The position numbers and the translations under genes were made by a program. 64,000 bases of DNA from Streptosporangium carneum (lineage in GTDB: Bacteria; Actinomycetota; Actinomycetes; Streptosporangiales; Streptosporangiaceae): assembly GCF_027922005.1 (NCBI RefSeq), contig NZ_BSEV01000021.1, forward strand, positions 1 to 64,000, read 5' to 3'. Of this stretch, positions 33,509-41,513 are shown piece after piece. The notes beneath the pieces are model-generated. The model was given only the letters and a program-made list of their open reading frames with translations, was not told the DNA's origin and made no database searches. Position 1 is the first letter of the stretch. Every line of letters starts with the position of its first letter.

Positions 33509-34369
33509 TCAGGCGCTGAGCTTCTGCCACTCCGCCAGACGCTGGAGATCGAAGATCTCGCCGACGGAGGCGATCGACTCTTCGACTCCCGTGGAGTCGC
33601 CGGCCTGGTAGATGGACCGGTAGGTGCCACGCAGCGACGAGACCGAGGCACGAAGTCCCTGGTTGGCGTAGATGACCACCGACACGCCCGCGTGCCGCAT
33701 CTCGTCGATGTGCCATGCCGGGTAGGTCGTCGGCACGATGACCACGGGGACCCGGCCGTCCCAGCCTTCGAGGAAGGCGACGACCTGGTCCTTGGTTCTG
33801 GCCTTGGAGTGGATGAGGACCGCGTCCGCTCCGGCGTCGGCGTAGACGCGGCACCGTTCCAGCGCCGTGTCGACGTCCAGTCCGCCGATCAGCGCCTCGG
33901 TGCGGGCGATGACGAAGAAGTCGGCGGAGCTCTGCGCGTTCTTGGCGGTCTCGATCTTCGAGGCGAACGCGTCCACGCTCAGCAGGGCCTGGCCGTCACC
34001 CACGAAGCTGTTCATCTTGGGGAAGAGCTTGTCCTCGATGCAGACGGCGGTGATGCCCATGCCCTCGAACTCGTGCACCATGTGGGCCACGTTGAGGTTG
34101 TCCCCATAGCCCGTGTCGCAATCCGCGACCACGGGGATGCCGAGCGCCTTCTGGATGTTGGCCGCCGCCGTCAGGTACTCCGTCATGCTCAGAAGGCTCG
34201 CGTCCGGGAGGCAACGAGCGGCCGAGACCTCGAAACTCGACGACCACACGGCCTGGAAACCGGCTTCCTGCGCCAGCACTCCGCTCAGCGCGTGATGCGC
34301 GCCCGCCACCCGGACGATCTCCGGACCTGCCAGGACCGTGCGGAACGACGGGTATTTGTTACGCAGCAT
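33509..34369 (-). CDS. pepM: Phosphoenolpyruvate phosphomutase
   Basis: A 286-residue isocitrate-lyase-superfamily enzyme that forms the C-P bond by rearranging PEP to phosphonopyruvate. The diagnostic EDKxxxxxNS is present as EDKLFPKMNS (112-121), together with DCDTGYGD (83-90) and WSSSFEVSA near the N-terminus. These separate it from lyases such as methylisocitrate lyase. This is the committed step that defines the cluster as phosphonate biosynthesis. The ATG at 34369 has GGGGAA 10 bases upstream. Neighbours are the degenerate adenylation protein (24 bases upstream) and SbnA. Confidence 0.95.
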   Translation of the reverse strand: MLRNKYPSFRTVLAGPEIVRVAGAHHALSGVLAQEAGFQAVWSSSFEVSAARCLPDASLLSMTEYLTAAANIQKALGIPVVADCDTGYGDNLNVAHMVHEFEGMGITAVCIEDKLFPKMNSFVGDGQALLSVDAFASKIETAKNAQSSADFFVIARTEALIGGLDVDTALERCRVYADAGADAVLIHSKARTKDQVVAFLEGWDGRVPVVIVPTTYPAWHIDEMRHAGVSVVIYANQGLRASVSSLRGTYRSIYQAGDSTGVEESIASVGEIFDLQRLAEWQKLSA

Positions 34370-34393
34370 CTTTGGGATTCCCCTTTTTCTCGG

Positions 34394-36007
34394 TCAGAGC
34401 GACTCGTAGTCGATCTCGCCCTTGCGGGTGAGTGGCATCACGGTGATCCGGTTCCAGCGCAGGGGCAGTGGCCACTCGCCGAACTCCTCGCTGACCTCCG
34501 GCGAGGCGACGCCGTCGTCGCCGGTGTAGTGAACGACCAGTTCAGGGTTTCCGAGAGAGCCCGCGACCGGGACGATCGCGCATTTGCGCACGCCCGGGTG
34601 CAGGTCGATGACCATCTCCAGGTCTTCAAGGGCGATCCGTCTGCCGTTGACCGGCACCTGGCGATCCGCCCTGCCCCTGTAGAGGACGACGCCGTCCTCG
34701 ATGGTGACGAGATCTCCGGTGCGGAAGACCAGGCCGGAGGGCGAGGCCGGATCCGAACCGTCCCGGTAGAAGTGGCGGGAGGTGGCCGCCGGATCGTTGA
34801 GATAGCCAGGCCCGACCGGCGCCCCCGCGACGAAGAGCTCACCGACCTCACCGGGCAACGCGTGCCGCCATCCGCCGCCCGTACCGGGAACCAGGGCGGA
34901 GATCGTGGCGTTCAGAATCGGCACGCCTCGGGGCAGACGAGACCGCTCCAGGTCCGCGACCTCGACCACGCGATGCAGGACGTCGTCGGAGCACTCGACC
35001 GGTCCGCTGGCGTACATCAGCTTCGTGGTGGGAAGCAGCGCGCGGATCCGCCGTGCCAGGGCGGGGGGCAGCTCGGCGCCGGTCGCGACGATCCAGCGTG
35101 GGAACGCCGACGGTCTGCCCGCCCCCTGCCGTTCCAGCTCGTCCATGAGCCAGCGGATCGTCACGGGAACGAGCTCGACGACGCTGATCCTCCCTTCTCC
35201 CAGGGCACGGAGCAGCCTGCGTGGAAAGGTCATGTCCGGCTCACGGACCACCACGGCCGCCGCGCCCACCAGAAGCGGTGCGAGCATCTGCCAGACAGCG
35301 GTGTCGAACACCAGCGGCGCGCTGAAGGCCACCCGGTCGTCCGCGCGGAGCCGCAGGTCCGTCACCTTCGACCACAGATGGTTCATCATTCCCCGGTGAG
35401 CGGTGACGGCTCCCTGGGGGCCGCCCGCGACCTCGGCCGTGTACAACGCGTAGCGCCGCTCACCGGCGACGTCCCTGGCGCCGTCTCCCGCGCCGTCCGC
35501 GGTGCCGTTCTCCTCGTCCGCGGATTCCGCGATCATGCGCTCCAGCGACAGGACACGTGTCCCGGCGACCTCCACGGCCTCGGCCACGGCTTCCGGTACG
35601 ACGTGCTCGCTCACGCCGAGCCCCGGATATGTGATCACCCGTTTCGCGCCGCTGCGGTCGACGATCTCGGAGATCCGCTCCGCGGTCCACCCGATGTCCA
35701 AGGGCACGTAGACACATCCGAGGCTCTCCAACGCCAGGAAGACGACGATCGTGTTGCCGCTTCGCGGCCCGGCGGTCAGAACCACCTCGCCCTGGCCGCA
35801 CCCCTCGGCCAGAAGGGACGCGCGGAGCTTGCGCGCCTGTTCACACAGTTCCCGATAGCTCAACGTGAGGTCGCCCTCGACGACCGCGACCCGGTCCGGT
35901 TCGGTCCGCGACCACCGGGTCACGTGATCGACGACCGACGACTCGACGTCGACGGCGACGGTTCTGCGAAGCGACCTGTCAACGCCCTCGATCCGGAGGA
36001 GTCTCAT
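34394..36007 (-). CDS. Degenerate adenylation-domain protein (pseudo-A domain)
   Basis: A 537-residue paralogue of the intact adenylation enzyme (shared MMNHLWSKVTDL, ECSDDV, FRTGDL) that has lost key residues. The A3 phosphate loop reads LYTAEVAGGPQGA (188-200) instead of TSGTTGxPKG. The A8 hinge is RQVPVNG, with Pro for Lys. A10 is KGEIDY, with Glu531 in place of the catalytic Lys. The frame is open and the rest well conserved, so it is maintained, not decaying. It may act as a scaffold or chaperone for the carrier protein, or bind substrate without adenylation (inference). The ATG at 36007 lies 19 bases after the carrier-protein stop. Confidence 0.85.
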   Translation of the reverse strand: MRLLRIEGVDRSLRRTVAVDVESSVVDHVTRWSRTEPDRVAVVEGDLTLSYRELCEQARKLRASLLAEGCGQGEVVLTAGPRSGNTIVVFLALESLGCVYVPLDIGWTAERISEIVDRSGAKRVITYPGLGVSEHVVPEAVAEAVEVAGTRVLSLERMIAESADEENGTADGAGDGARDVAGERRYALYTAEVAGGPQGAVTAHRGMMNHLWSKVTDLRLRADDRVAFSAPLVFDTAVWQMLAPLLVGAAAVVVREPDMTFPRRLLRALGEGRISVVELVPVTIRWLMDELERQGAGRPSAFPRWIVATGAELPPALARRIRALLPTTKLMYASGPVECSDDVLHRVVEVADLERSRLPRGVPILNATISALVPGTGGGWRHALPGEVGELFVAGAPVGPGYLNDPAATSRHFYRDGSDPASPSGLVFRTGDLVTIEDGVVLYRGRADRQVPVNGRRIALEDLEMVIDLHPGVRKCAIVPVAGSLGNPELVVHYTGDDGVASPEVSEEFGEWPLPLRWNRITVMPLTRKGEIDYESL

Positions 36008-36026
36008 GCTCGCCGGTGTCTCCACC

Positions 36027-36293
36027 TCACACGCCGGCCTCGGAGACGAGCTTCTCCAGGACGTTCCAGAGCGCCCCCGGGCTGGCGAAGGACTCCGGCA
36101 CGAGCAGTTCCTCGGGAAATTCGATTCCGAAACGGTCCTCAATCGCCATGATCAGCTCGACGACCTGCAGTGAGTCGACCCCGAGCTCGACGAGGGACAA
36201 ATCCTCGGTGAGTGCTCTCTCCGGCGGCAACTCCCGGCAGTGGCGCCGCAGCAGGGTGGTGAAACTCTCCGGCATGTCCGTCACATCAATCAC
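36027..36293 (-). CDS. Stand-alone acyl/peptidyl carrier protein
   Basis: An 88-residue carrier protein with the phosphopantetheine site LGVDSLQVVELI, Ser41. It is the only carrier visible in the cluster, so both the activated amino acid and any peptidyl intermediate should ride on it. The gene overlaps the condensation-domain stop by 8 bases. No phosphopantetheinyl transferase is encoded in the window, so a host enzyme must load it. Confidence 0.92.
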   Translation of the reverse strand: MIDVTDMPESFTTLLRRHCRELPPERALTEDLSLVELGVDSLQVVELIMAIEDRFGIEFPEELLVPESFASPGALWNVLEKLVSEAGV

Positions 36294-37584
36294 CTTTCGT
36301 GTACACGAGCGTCGGCGAATCGGCGACGGAGCCGACCGTTTTTCCGTGCAGATCGGCTCCCCTGAGCATCGTCAGCACGTCGGCGCGGATTCCCTCGGCC
36401 TCCGCGATTCCCTCCCGGGGCCCGCCGAAGAAGGTCCGGGTGAACAGCCGGCGCTCACTGAAACGAAACCGAAGGGTGGTGACCGTCAGATCATGGGCGG
36501 GCGTGAACCCGCCCAGGACCACCGGGCCCGTCGAACCGCCGGGGCTGTTCACGACGTCGGTCGCCTCGTTCGTCTGGACGTCGACGTGCAGTTGAATGTA
36601 ATCCGCCCCCTGGGCCAGCAGTGACTCGCCGTACTCGGGAACCTCGCAGACGAGCTCCGGCACGCTCAGCTTTGAATGACGTAATCCGTTCCACGCACTT
36701 GTCTGCAGCCTTCCTGCGAACTCCATGAAGTCCATGTCCGGGTCGATCCGAATGGGAATTGGCCGGTCCAGCACGAAGTTGCCGACCATCGTGCGGGAGG
36801 CCGCCTCCCTTCGTGTCGACACCGGCGTGTGCAGCGTGAACTCCCTTCTCCCCGACCTCCTCCAGATCGCGATGCCCACCAGGCCGGCCAGGATCGAGAA
36901 GGGCGTCGCCCGGTGTCGCTCCACCAGCCCTCGCAGGACGTCGTGGAACCCGGAGCCGGAGATCTCGTCGTCGACCTGGGTCCTGACGTCGGACGAGTCA
37001 CCGGAAGACCTGGGCATGCGGCCTACGAGGGGCGGCAGGTCCGCGAGCGTCCTTCGCCAGTGCTCCACCTCCCTGGCGCGGGCTCCGTCGTCCACCCGCC
37101 GGGCTTTCTGGAGAGCGGTGAAGCTCGCCGCGGGCTCAAGCTCCTCCCCCGCGAGGAGCCGGCCGAGCTCCGAGCTGAGGATCCCCGACGAATGTCCGTC
37201 TGAGACCAGATGGTCGACGACGCCGAGCAGGTGGCGGCCTCCGACGACTTCGAAATAGGCCACGCCGGGAGCGAGCGACACATTGTGCATCTCGTTCCGC
37301 CTTCGTGCGAAAGCCTCCACGGATCCCTCGTCGAGGACGTCTGACCGGACGATCTCCGGCACGGCGGCGCGAATCCGCTGGACAAAGGCAGAGGAACCGG
37401 CCAGGGCGGTTCGAAGCGATTCATGCCGCTCGGAGAGAAGCCTGACAGCGGCATTCAGATCAGCCGTTGACAAACTCGTGGATATCGGCATGCCGAAGCT
37501 GACGTTATGAAAAATGCCGGGCCCGAAAATTCCTGCGAGAAAGAGCATGCTGCGTTGCTCCGCAGTAAGCAGGAACGGAGCCAT
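36286..37584 (-). CDS. Stand-alone NRPS condensation domain
   Basis: A 432-residue condensation enzyme, first gene of the operon. The active-site motif HHxxxDG appears as DHLVSDG (124-130): the first His is Asp, the catalytic second His125 and the structural Asp-Gly are kept. LTAEQRSMLFL, VSTRREAASRTMVGNFV and GFTPAHDLTV are further C-domain landmarks. It probably joins the carrier-bound amino acid to the amine of a phosphonate such as 2-aminoethylphosphonate, releasing a dipeptide-like amide. The ATG at 37584 has GGAAGGA upstream; the ATG at 37614 lacks a ribosome site. Confidence 0.88.
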   Translation of the reverse strand: MAPFLLTAEQRSMLFLAGIFGPGIFHNVSFGMPISTSLSTADLNAAVRLLSERHESLRTALAGSSAFVQRIRAAVPEIVRSDVLDEGSVEAFARRRNEMHNVSLAPGVAYFEVVGGRHLLGVVDHLVSDGHSSGILSSELGRLLAGEELEPAASFTALQKARRVDDGARAREVEHWRRTLADLPPLVGRMPRSSGDSSDVRTQVDDEISGSGFHDVLRGLVERHRATPFSILAGLVGIAIWRRSGRREFTLHTPVSTRREAASRTMVGNFVLDRPIPIRIDPDMDFMEFAGRLQTSAWNGLRHSKLSVPELVCEVPEYGESLLAQGADYIQLHVDVQTNEATDVVNSPGGSTGPVVLGGFTPAHDLTVTTLRFRFSERRLFTRTFFGGPREGIAEAEGIRADVLTMLRGADLHGKTVGSVADSPTLVYTKGD

Positions 37585-37826
37585 GACATCAATTCCTTCC
37601 ACAGTTGCAGGCATCGGTCAAGAGGCCGATCGCTTTAAGCGGAAAAACGGACGACGGCCGCCACAAGGCGTGGGGAAGCGATTTATCGCAGGCGTTCGCC
37701 GCCGCTACGGCCTTTCGCATCGGGGGTAATCGGAAGTATTCTTTCCAGTGGAATGCTCGGGGGACAAGCCTCACACCTGGCCGGATGTTGCATGGCAGGA
37801 AGTGGACAGCGAGCAAAGGGGAGCGA
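37585..37826. promoter_or_regulatory. Divergent promoter region of the biosynthetic operon
   Basis: This 242-base gap separates the operon's first gene from the divergent regulator. It should hold both promoters. A small perfect palindrome TTCCA-G-TGGAA lies at 37743-37753 and could be an operator for the regulator. I see no riboswitch or RNA gene. Confidence 0.45.
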
Positions 37827-38831
37827 ATGACAGGTTCCGCAATCTCGCAAAAGTGCAGCTCAGAAGACTTGTCAAGGACCGTCTATCGCCATTGTCTGGT
37901 CCGCGGTCACTTCTCCGTCGAGGCTCTGCTACGAGACTTGGCCGTCACCCGCCCCGAGCTCGAAGAGGCGAAACAGACCCTGCTCAGCCTGCGCCTGCTG
38001 CGCTCGAGCCCGGACCGCGACGGCCTGCTGACCCCGGTGTCGCCGCGGTCGGCGGAGGCGGAGATCGTGGCCCCCATGCGCCGGGAGGTCACCGAGAGAA
38101 AACAGGAGATCGCACAGGTCAGCGACCAGATTCGCGGCTTCGCCCGAAGCTATGCCGACTACCTGTACGGCTACGCGCCGGACGGCACGACCATCCCGAT
38201 CGAGAACGCGGACGCCTTCGTGATCCGGCTGAAGGACGCCGTCAAACACTGCAGGCACGAACTGCTGATCATGCAGCCGACCGACTGTCCGGAACTGCCC
38301 GACGGCGGCGAGGCGTCCGCCCTGTCGACCCTCAGAGAAGGGGTCGACGTCAAGGCTCTTGTCCACCAGGGCGCAAGATCGAGTTACACCACCCGTTCCA
38401 GGCTGCGCGACACACTCCGCGCCTGCACCGAGATCAGGACGGTCGTCGACCTGCCCGCCCGAATGCTGATCTTCGACAGGGAACTCGCGTTCATCTACCC
38501 CAACCCCGAGCTTCTCACCCAGGCAGCGGTCGTGCTGGACTCCCGGGTCATCTCCTTTCTCGCGAGCATCCACGACCGGATCTGGGAGACCGGCACGGTG
38601 CTCACACTGCAGCCGGACAGCTCACCCGACCAACATTCCAACGAGGTGCGGGCGTCGATCCTGGAACTGCTGTCCGCCGGATTCACCGACGAGGTCATCG
38701 CCAGACGGCTCGCGGTCTCCGTCCGCACCTGCAGGCGGCACATCGCCGAACTGCTGGGGGCGCTCGACAGCAGGACCAGGTTCCAGGCCGGAGCCGAGGC
38801 GGTCCGCAGAGGGCTGCTCCCCCTTCCGTGA
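37827..38831 (+). CDS. TrmB/LuxR-type cluster regulator
   Basis: A 334-residue regulator. The N-terminal part resembles a TrmB-like winged helix (LLRDLAVTRPELEEAKQTLLSLRLL). A helical linker and a phospholipase-D-like sensor domain follow, ending with a LuxR HTH (about 275-330: ILELLSAGFTDEVIARRLAVSVRTCRRHIAELLGAL). Actinomycete clusters often carry such regulators. Divergent placement next to the biosynthetic operon makes it the likely pathway-specific activator. The ATG at 37827 with GGGGAG 5 bases upstream is preferred over the 74-codon-longer frame. Confidence 0.85.
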   Translation: MTGSAISQKCSSEDLSRTVYRHCLVRGHFSVEALLRDLAVTRPELEEAKQTLLSLRLLRSSPDRDGLLTPVSPRSAEAEIVAPMRREVTERKQEIAQVSDQIRGFARSYADYLYGYAPDGTTIPIENADAFVIRLKDAVKHCRHELLIMQPTDCPELPDGGEASALSTLREGVDVKALVHQGARSSYTTRSRLRDTLRACTEIRTVVDLPARMLIFDRELAFIYPNPELLTQAAVVLDSRVISFLASIHDRIWETGTVLTLQPDSSPDQHSNEVRASILELLSAGFTDEVIARRLAVSVRTCRRHIAELLGALDSRTRFQAGAEAVRRGLLPLP

Positions 38832-38910
38832 CGACAGAAAGCCGGCGGACCACGCGGTCGGCTGAACTCGGCGTCGAAGCACGGCGAAAAGCACAGAGAG
38901 AGGCTTGGCG

Positions 38911-40149
38911 ATGTCATTGACGACCGGCGCCCGCGACCAGACGGCCGAACCACTGTGGACGAGAGACTTCGGGCTCTACTTCACAGCCCGGCTGGTCTCG
39001 TTGCTGGGCGACGCGATGCTCCCCGTGGCGCTGATGTTCGGCGTGATCGGTCTCGGTTACGGCGCCACAGGAGTCGGCTTCATCCTCGCCTCTCAGATGC
39101 TGGCCTTCGCCGTGTTCGTGCTCTTCGGCGGCGTCCTCGCGGACCGCTTCACGCCACGCCGGATGATGGTCGGCGCGGACGCCGTACGGTTCTGTTTGCA
39201 GGCGGCCAGCGCGGTCGCCTTCACCGTCGGGCACCCGCCGCTGTGGTTCCTGATGGGCCTGGCGGCGTTGAGCGGGACCGCGACCGCGATGTTCCAGCCC
39301 GGGGTCGCCAGCGTCATCCCGCAGGTCGCCCGAGACCTGCAGCGGGCGAACGCGACGGTCAGGGTGGCCGAGGCGATGGCCTCGACGCTCGGCCCCTCGC
39401 TCGCCGCCGTGCTGGTCGCCGTGAGCGACGTGGCCTTCGTCCTGTGGGTGGACGCCGCGACCTTCGCGGTGAGCGGCGCCTGTCTGCTGGCACTCAGGCT
39501 CGCACCGGGCTCCCGGCCCGACCGCAAGGCGTCGACCTGGCGCAACCTCGTCGAGGGCTGGCAGGAGTTCCGTTCCAGAACCTGGCTGTGGGTGGTCATC
39601 CTGGCGTGGATCGTCGCTGGGATCACCATGTTCGGACCGATCAGGCCGCTCACCACCCTCCTGGTCTCCGAGGCGCACGGCTCAGCCGGGCTCGGCCTGG
39701 TATGGACCGCCTTCGGCGTCGGGAACGTGCTGGGCGGACTGGTGGGCATGAGGTTCCGCCCTTCGCGTCCTCTCGCCGCGGGCGCGATCGCGATGTTCGC
39801 CTGGGCCGCTCTTCCCCTCGGGAACGCGCTGCAGCTGCCGCTGTGGGGAATCGGCGCTTGCTATGTCGTCGGCGGCACGAGCTGGGCCTTCTGGAGCGTC
39901 ATGTGGGCGACCAGCGTGCAGACCCACGTTCCCGCGGACGTCCTGAACCGCGTGTACGCCTATGACGTCGCGGGATCGCTCATCGCCTTCCCCGTCGGCC
40001 AGGCCCTGGCCGGTCCGGTGAGCGATGTGATCGGGGCACGGACCGCCCTGTACGGCTCCGCCGTGGTCTGCCTGGTGACGTTCGCCGTCCTGCTCTGCGT
40101 GCCCGCCGTCCGCTCCCTGCGCAGAGACGCTCCAGCGCCTCGTGCGTGA
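38911..40149 (+). CDS. MFS exporter, EntS-like
   Basis: A 412-residue, 12-helix major-facilitator transporter with GGVLADRFTPRRMMVGAD (motif A loop, about 68-85). The family resembles EntS-type exporters of siderophores and other secondary metabolites. Placed downstream of the cluster regulator on the same strand and coupled to a second MFS gene, it probably exports the product or an inactive phosphorylated form. ATG at 38911 follows AGAGAGG. Confidence 0.87.
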   Translation: MSLTTGARDQTAEPLWTRDFGLYFTARLVSLLGDAMLPVALMFGVIGLGYGATGVGFILASQMLAFAVFVLFGGVLADRFTPRRMMVGADAVRFCLQAASAVAFTVGHPPLWFLMGLAALSGTATAMFQPGVASVIPQVARDLQRANATVRVAEAMASTLGPSLAAVLVAVSDVAFVLWVDAATFAVSGACLLALRLAPGSRPDRKASTWRNLVEGWQEFRSRTWLWVVILAWIVAGITMFGPIRPLTTLLVSEAHGSAGLGLVWTAFGVGNVLGGLVGMRFRPSRPLAAGAIAMFAWAALPLGNALQLPLWGIGACYVVGGTSWAFWSVMWATSVQTHVPADVLNRVYAYDVAGSLIAFPVGQALAGPVSDVIGARTALYGSAVVCLVTFAVLLCVPAVRSLRRDAPAPRA

Positions 40150-41356
40150 GCGTCCAAGACCCTGGGGGATCGTCGGCGCGCTCGCGATGACCTCGGTCAC
40201 CGGCTACGGGATCATGTTCTACTCGTTCGCCGTCTTCCTCGATCCCATGCGCCGTGACCTGCGCGCGGGTTCCGCGGAGACCACCGTCGCGCTGACCGTC
40301 GCGATCCTGGTCTCCGCCTGTGCCGCGCCCGTCGTGGGACGCCTGCTGGACAGGTACGGTGGCCGGGCGCTGATGACCACGGGCTCCGTTCTCGGCACGG
40401 CCGCCGTTTTCTGCTGGTCCAAGGTGACCAGCCTCGCGGGACTGTACGCGGTGTTCTCCGTCATCGGTCTGGCCATGGCGTGCTCGCTCTACGAGTCCGC
40501 GTTCGCGGTGATCGTCACCTGGTTCGACGAGGGCCGGCGTCGCGCGACCGCGATACTGGTCGTGACCGTCGTCGGCGGGCTGGCCTCGACCGTCTTCCTG
40601 CCCTTCAGCGGAATCCTCACGGAGAGATACGGCTGGCGCGACGCGCTGGTGGTGCTGACGGTGGTTCTCGGCGCCCTGACGATTCCCGCCCACCTTCTGG
40701 CCGTGCGGCGCGGCCCCGGCGTGGCGGCCGCGGGCCCACCGCGCGGCGCCGTGTCCCAGGCCCTGCGCGGACGGTCGTTCTGGCTCATGACGTTGACCTT
40801 CGTGTCGCACAACGGGGCCGTCTACACCCTCGGCGTGCATCTGGTGGCCTGCCTGACCGCTCTTGGGCACACCAGGACGTTCGCCACCGTGACCGCGGGC
40901 CTGCTCGGCGTTCTCTCCGTCACCGGCAGACTGACCACGACCGGTCTGCAACGCAGGGTCTCCCCCACGGCGATCGCCTGTGCGATGTTCACCGTCCAGG
41001 CGGCCGGAGCCGCTCTGCTGCCCTGGCTCGGGCGCTCGGCCGCAGGCGCCGTCATCTGCGTGCTGCTCTTCGGCATCGGCTACGGCGTCGGCACGATCAC
41101 CCGGCCGGTGCTGATCGCCCAGCACTTCGCACGGGAGTCCTACGGCAGCGTCGCCGGCGCGATCGCGCTCCCCGTGACGTTCTCGACAGCCGTCGGCCCA
41201 CTGGCCGCGGCCGCTCTCGCCCAGCTTTCCGGCTACACGCCGGTCGCGCTCGCCATCGCGGCCTGCTGTCTCACCGCCGCGACCGGCCTGCTCCTCCTCA
41301 GAGCGGGTCAGCGCGGGCCCGCCCGGGAAGAACGAGAACGGGCGCCCCTCGGATGA
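40142..41356 (+). CDS. MFS transporter, monocarboxylate-porter-like
   Basis: A 404-residue, 12-helix transporter of the MCP/oxalate-formate-antiporter type: TGYGIMFYSFAVFLDPMRRDL at the start, GRLLDRYGGRALMTTG as motif A, FDEGRRRATAI in the central loop. The GTG start overlaps the preceding MFS stop by 8 bases, so the two are co-translated. Having two different transporters may separate export of product from uptake or antiport of an anionic intermediate (inference). It ends 22 bases before the tRNA-Lys gene. Confidence 0.87.
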   Translation: MRERPRPWGIVGALAMTSVTGYGIMFYSFAVFLDPMRRDLRAGSAETTVALTVAILVSACAAPVVGRLLDRYGGRALMTTGSVLGTAAVFCWSKVTSLAGLYAVFSVIGLAMACSLYESAFAVIVTWFDEGRRRATAILVVTVVGGLASTVFLPFSGILTERYGWRDALVVLTVVLGALTIPAHLLAVRRGPGVAAAGPPRGAVSQALRGRSFWLMTLTFVSHNGAVYTLGVHLVACLTALGHTRTFATVTAGLLGVLSVTGRLTTTGLQRRVSPTAIACAMFTVQAAGAALLPWLGRSAAGAVICVLLFGIGYGVGTITRPVLIAQHFARESYGSVAGAIALPVTFSTAVGPLAAAALAQLSGYTPVALAIAACCLTAATGLLLLRAGQRGPAREERERAPLG

Positions 41357-41378
41357 GGGACGCCCGAACCACACGATG

Positions 41379-41452
41379 TGCGCCGCCAGGGACTCGAACC
41401 CCGGACCCGCTGATTAAGAGTCAGCTGCTCTAACCAACTGAGCTAGCGGCGC
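41379..41452 (-). tRNA. tRNA-Lys (CUU)
   Basis: Minus strand, 74 bases. Acceptor arms GCGCCGC and GCGGCGC pair; the D arm holds AGCTCAGTTGGTTAGAGC, the anticodon arm GCTGA-CTCTTAA-TCAGC with anticodon CTT, and the T arm GGGTTCGAGTCCC. CCA is not encoded. It marks the right edge of the biosynthetic cluster. Confidence 0.97.
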
Positions 41453-41513
41453 TTGAAGCCCTTGAAGGATAGCGCACTTCCGGCGAGGGTTCGCAATCGG
41501 CGGTGAGGGAGGG

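Noticed and set aside
19771-41356. Fosfomycin or FR-900098 type pathway
   Set aside because: No epoxidase (HppE), no radical-SAM methylase (Fom3) and no citrate-synthase-like Fom2/FrbC homologue; only the kinase domain resembles FomA.
41379-41452. Phage or integrative element at the tRNA-Lys
   Set aside because: No integrase, excisionase or duplicated tRNA 3' end was seen within the window.
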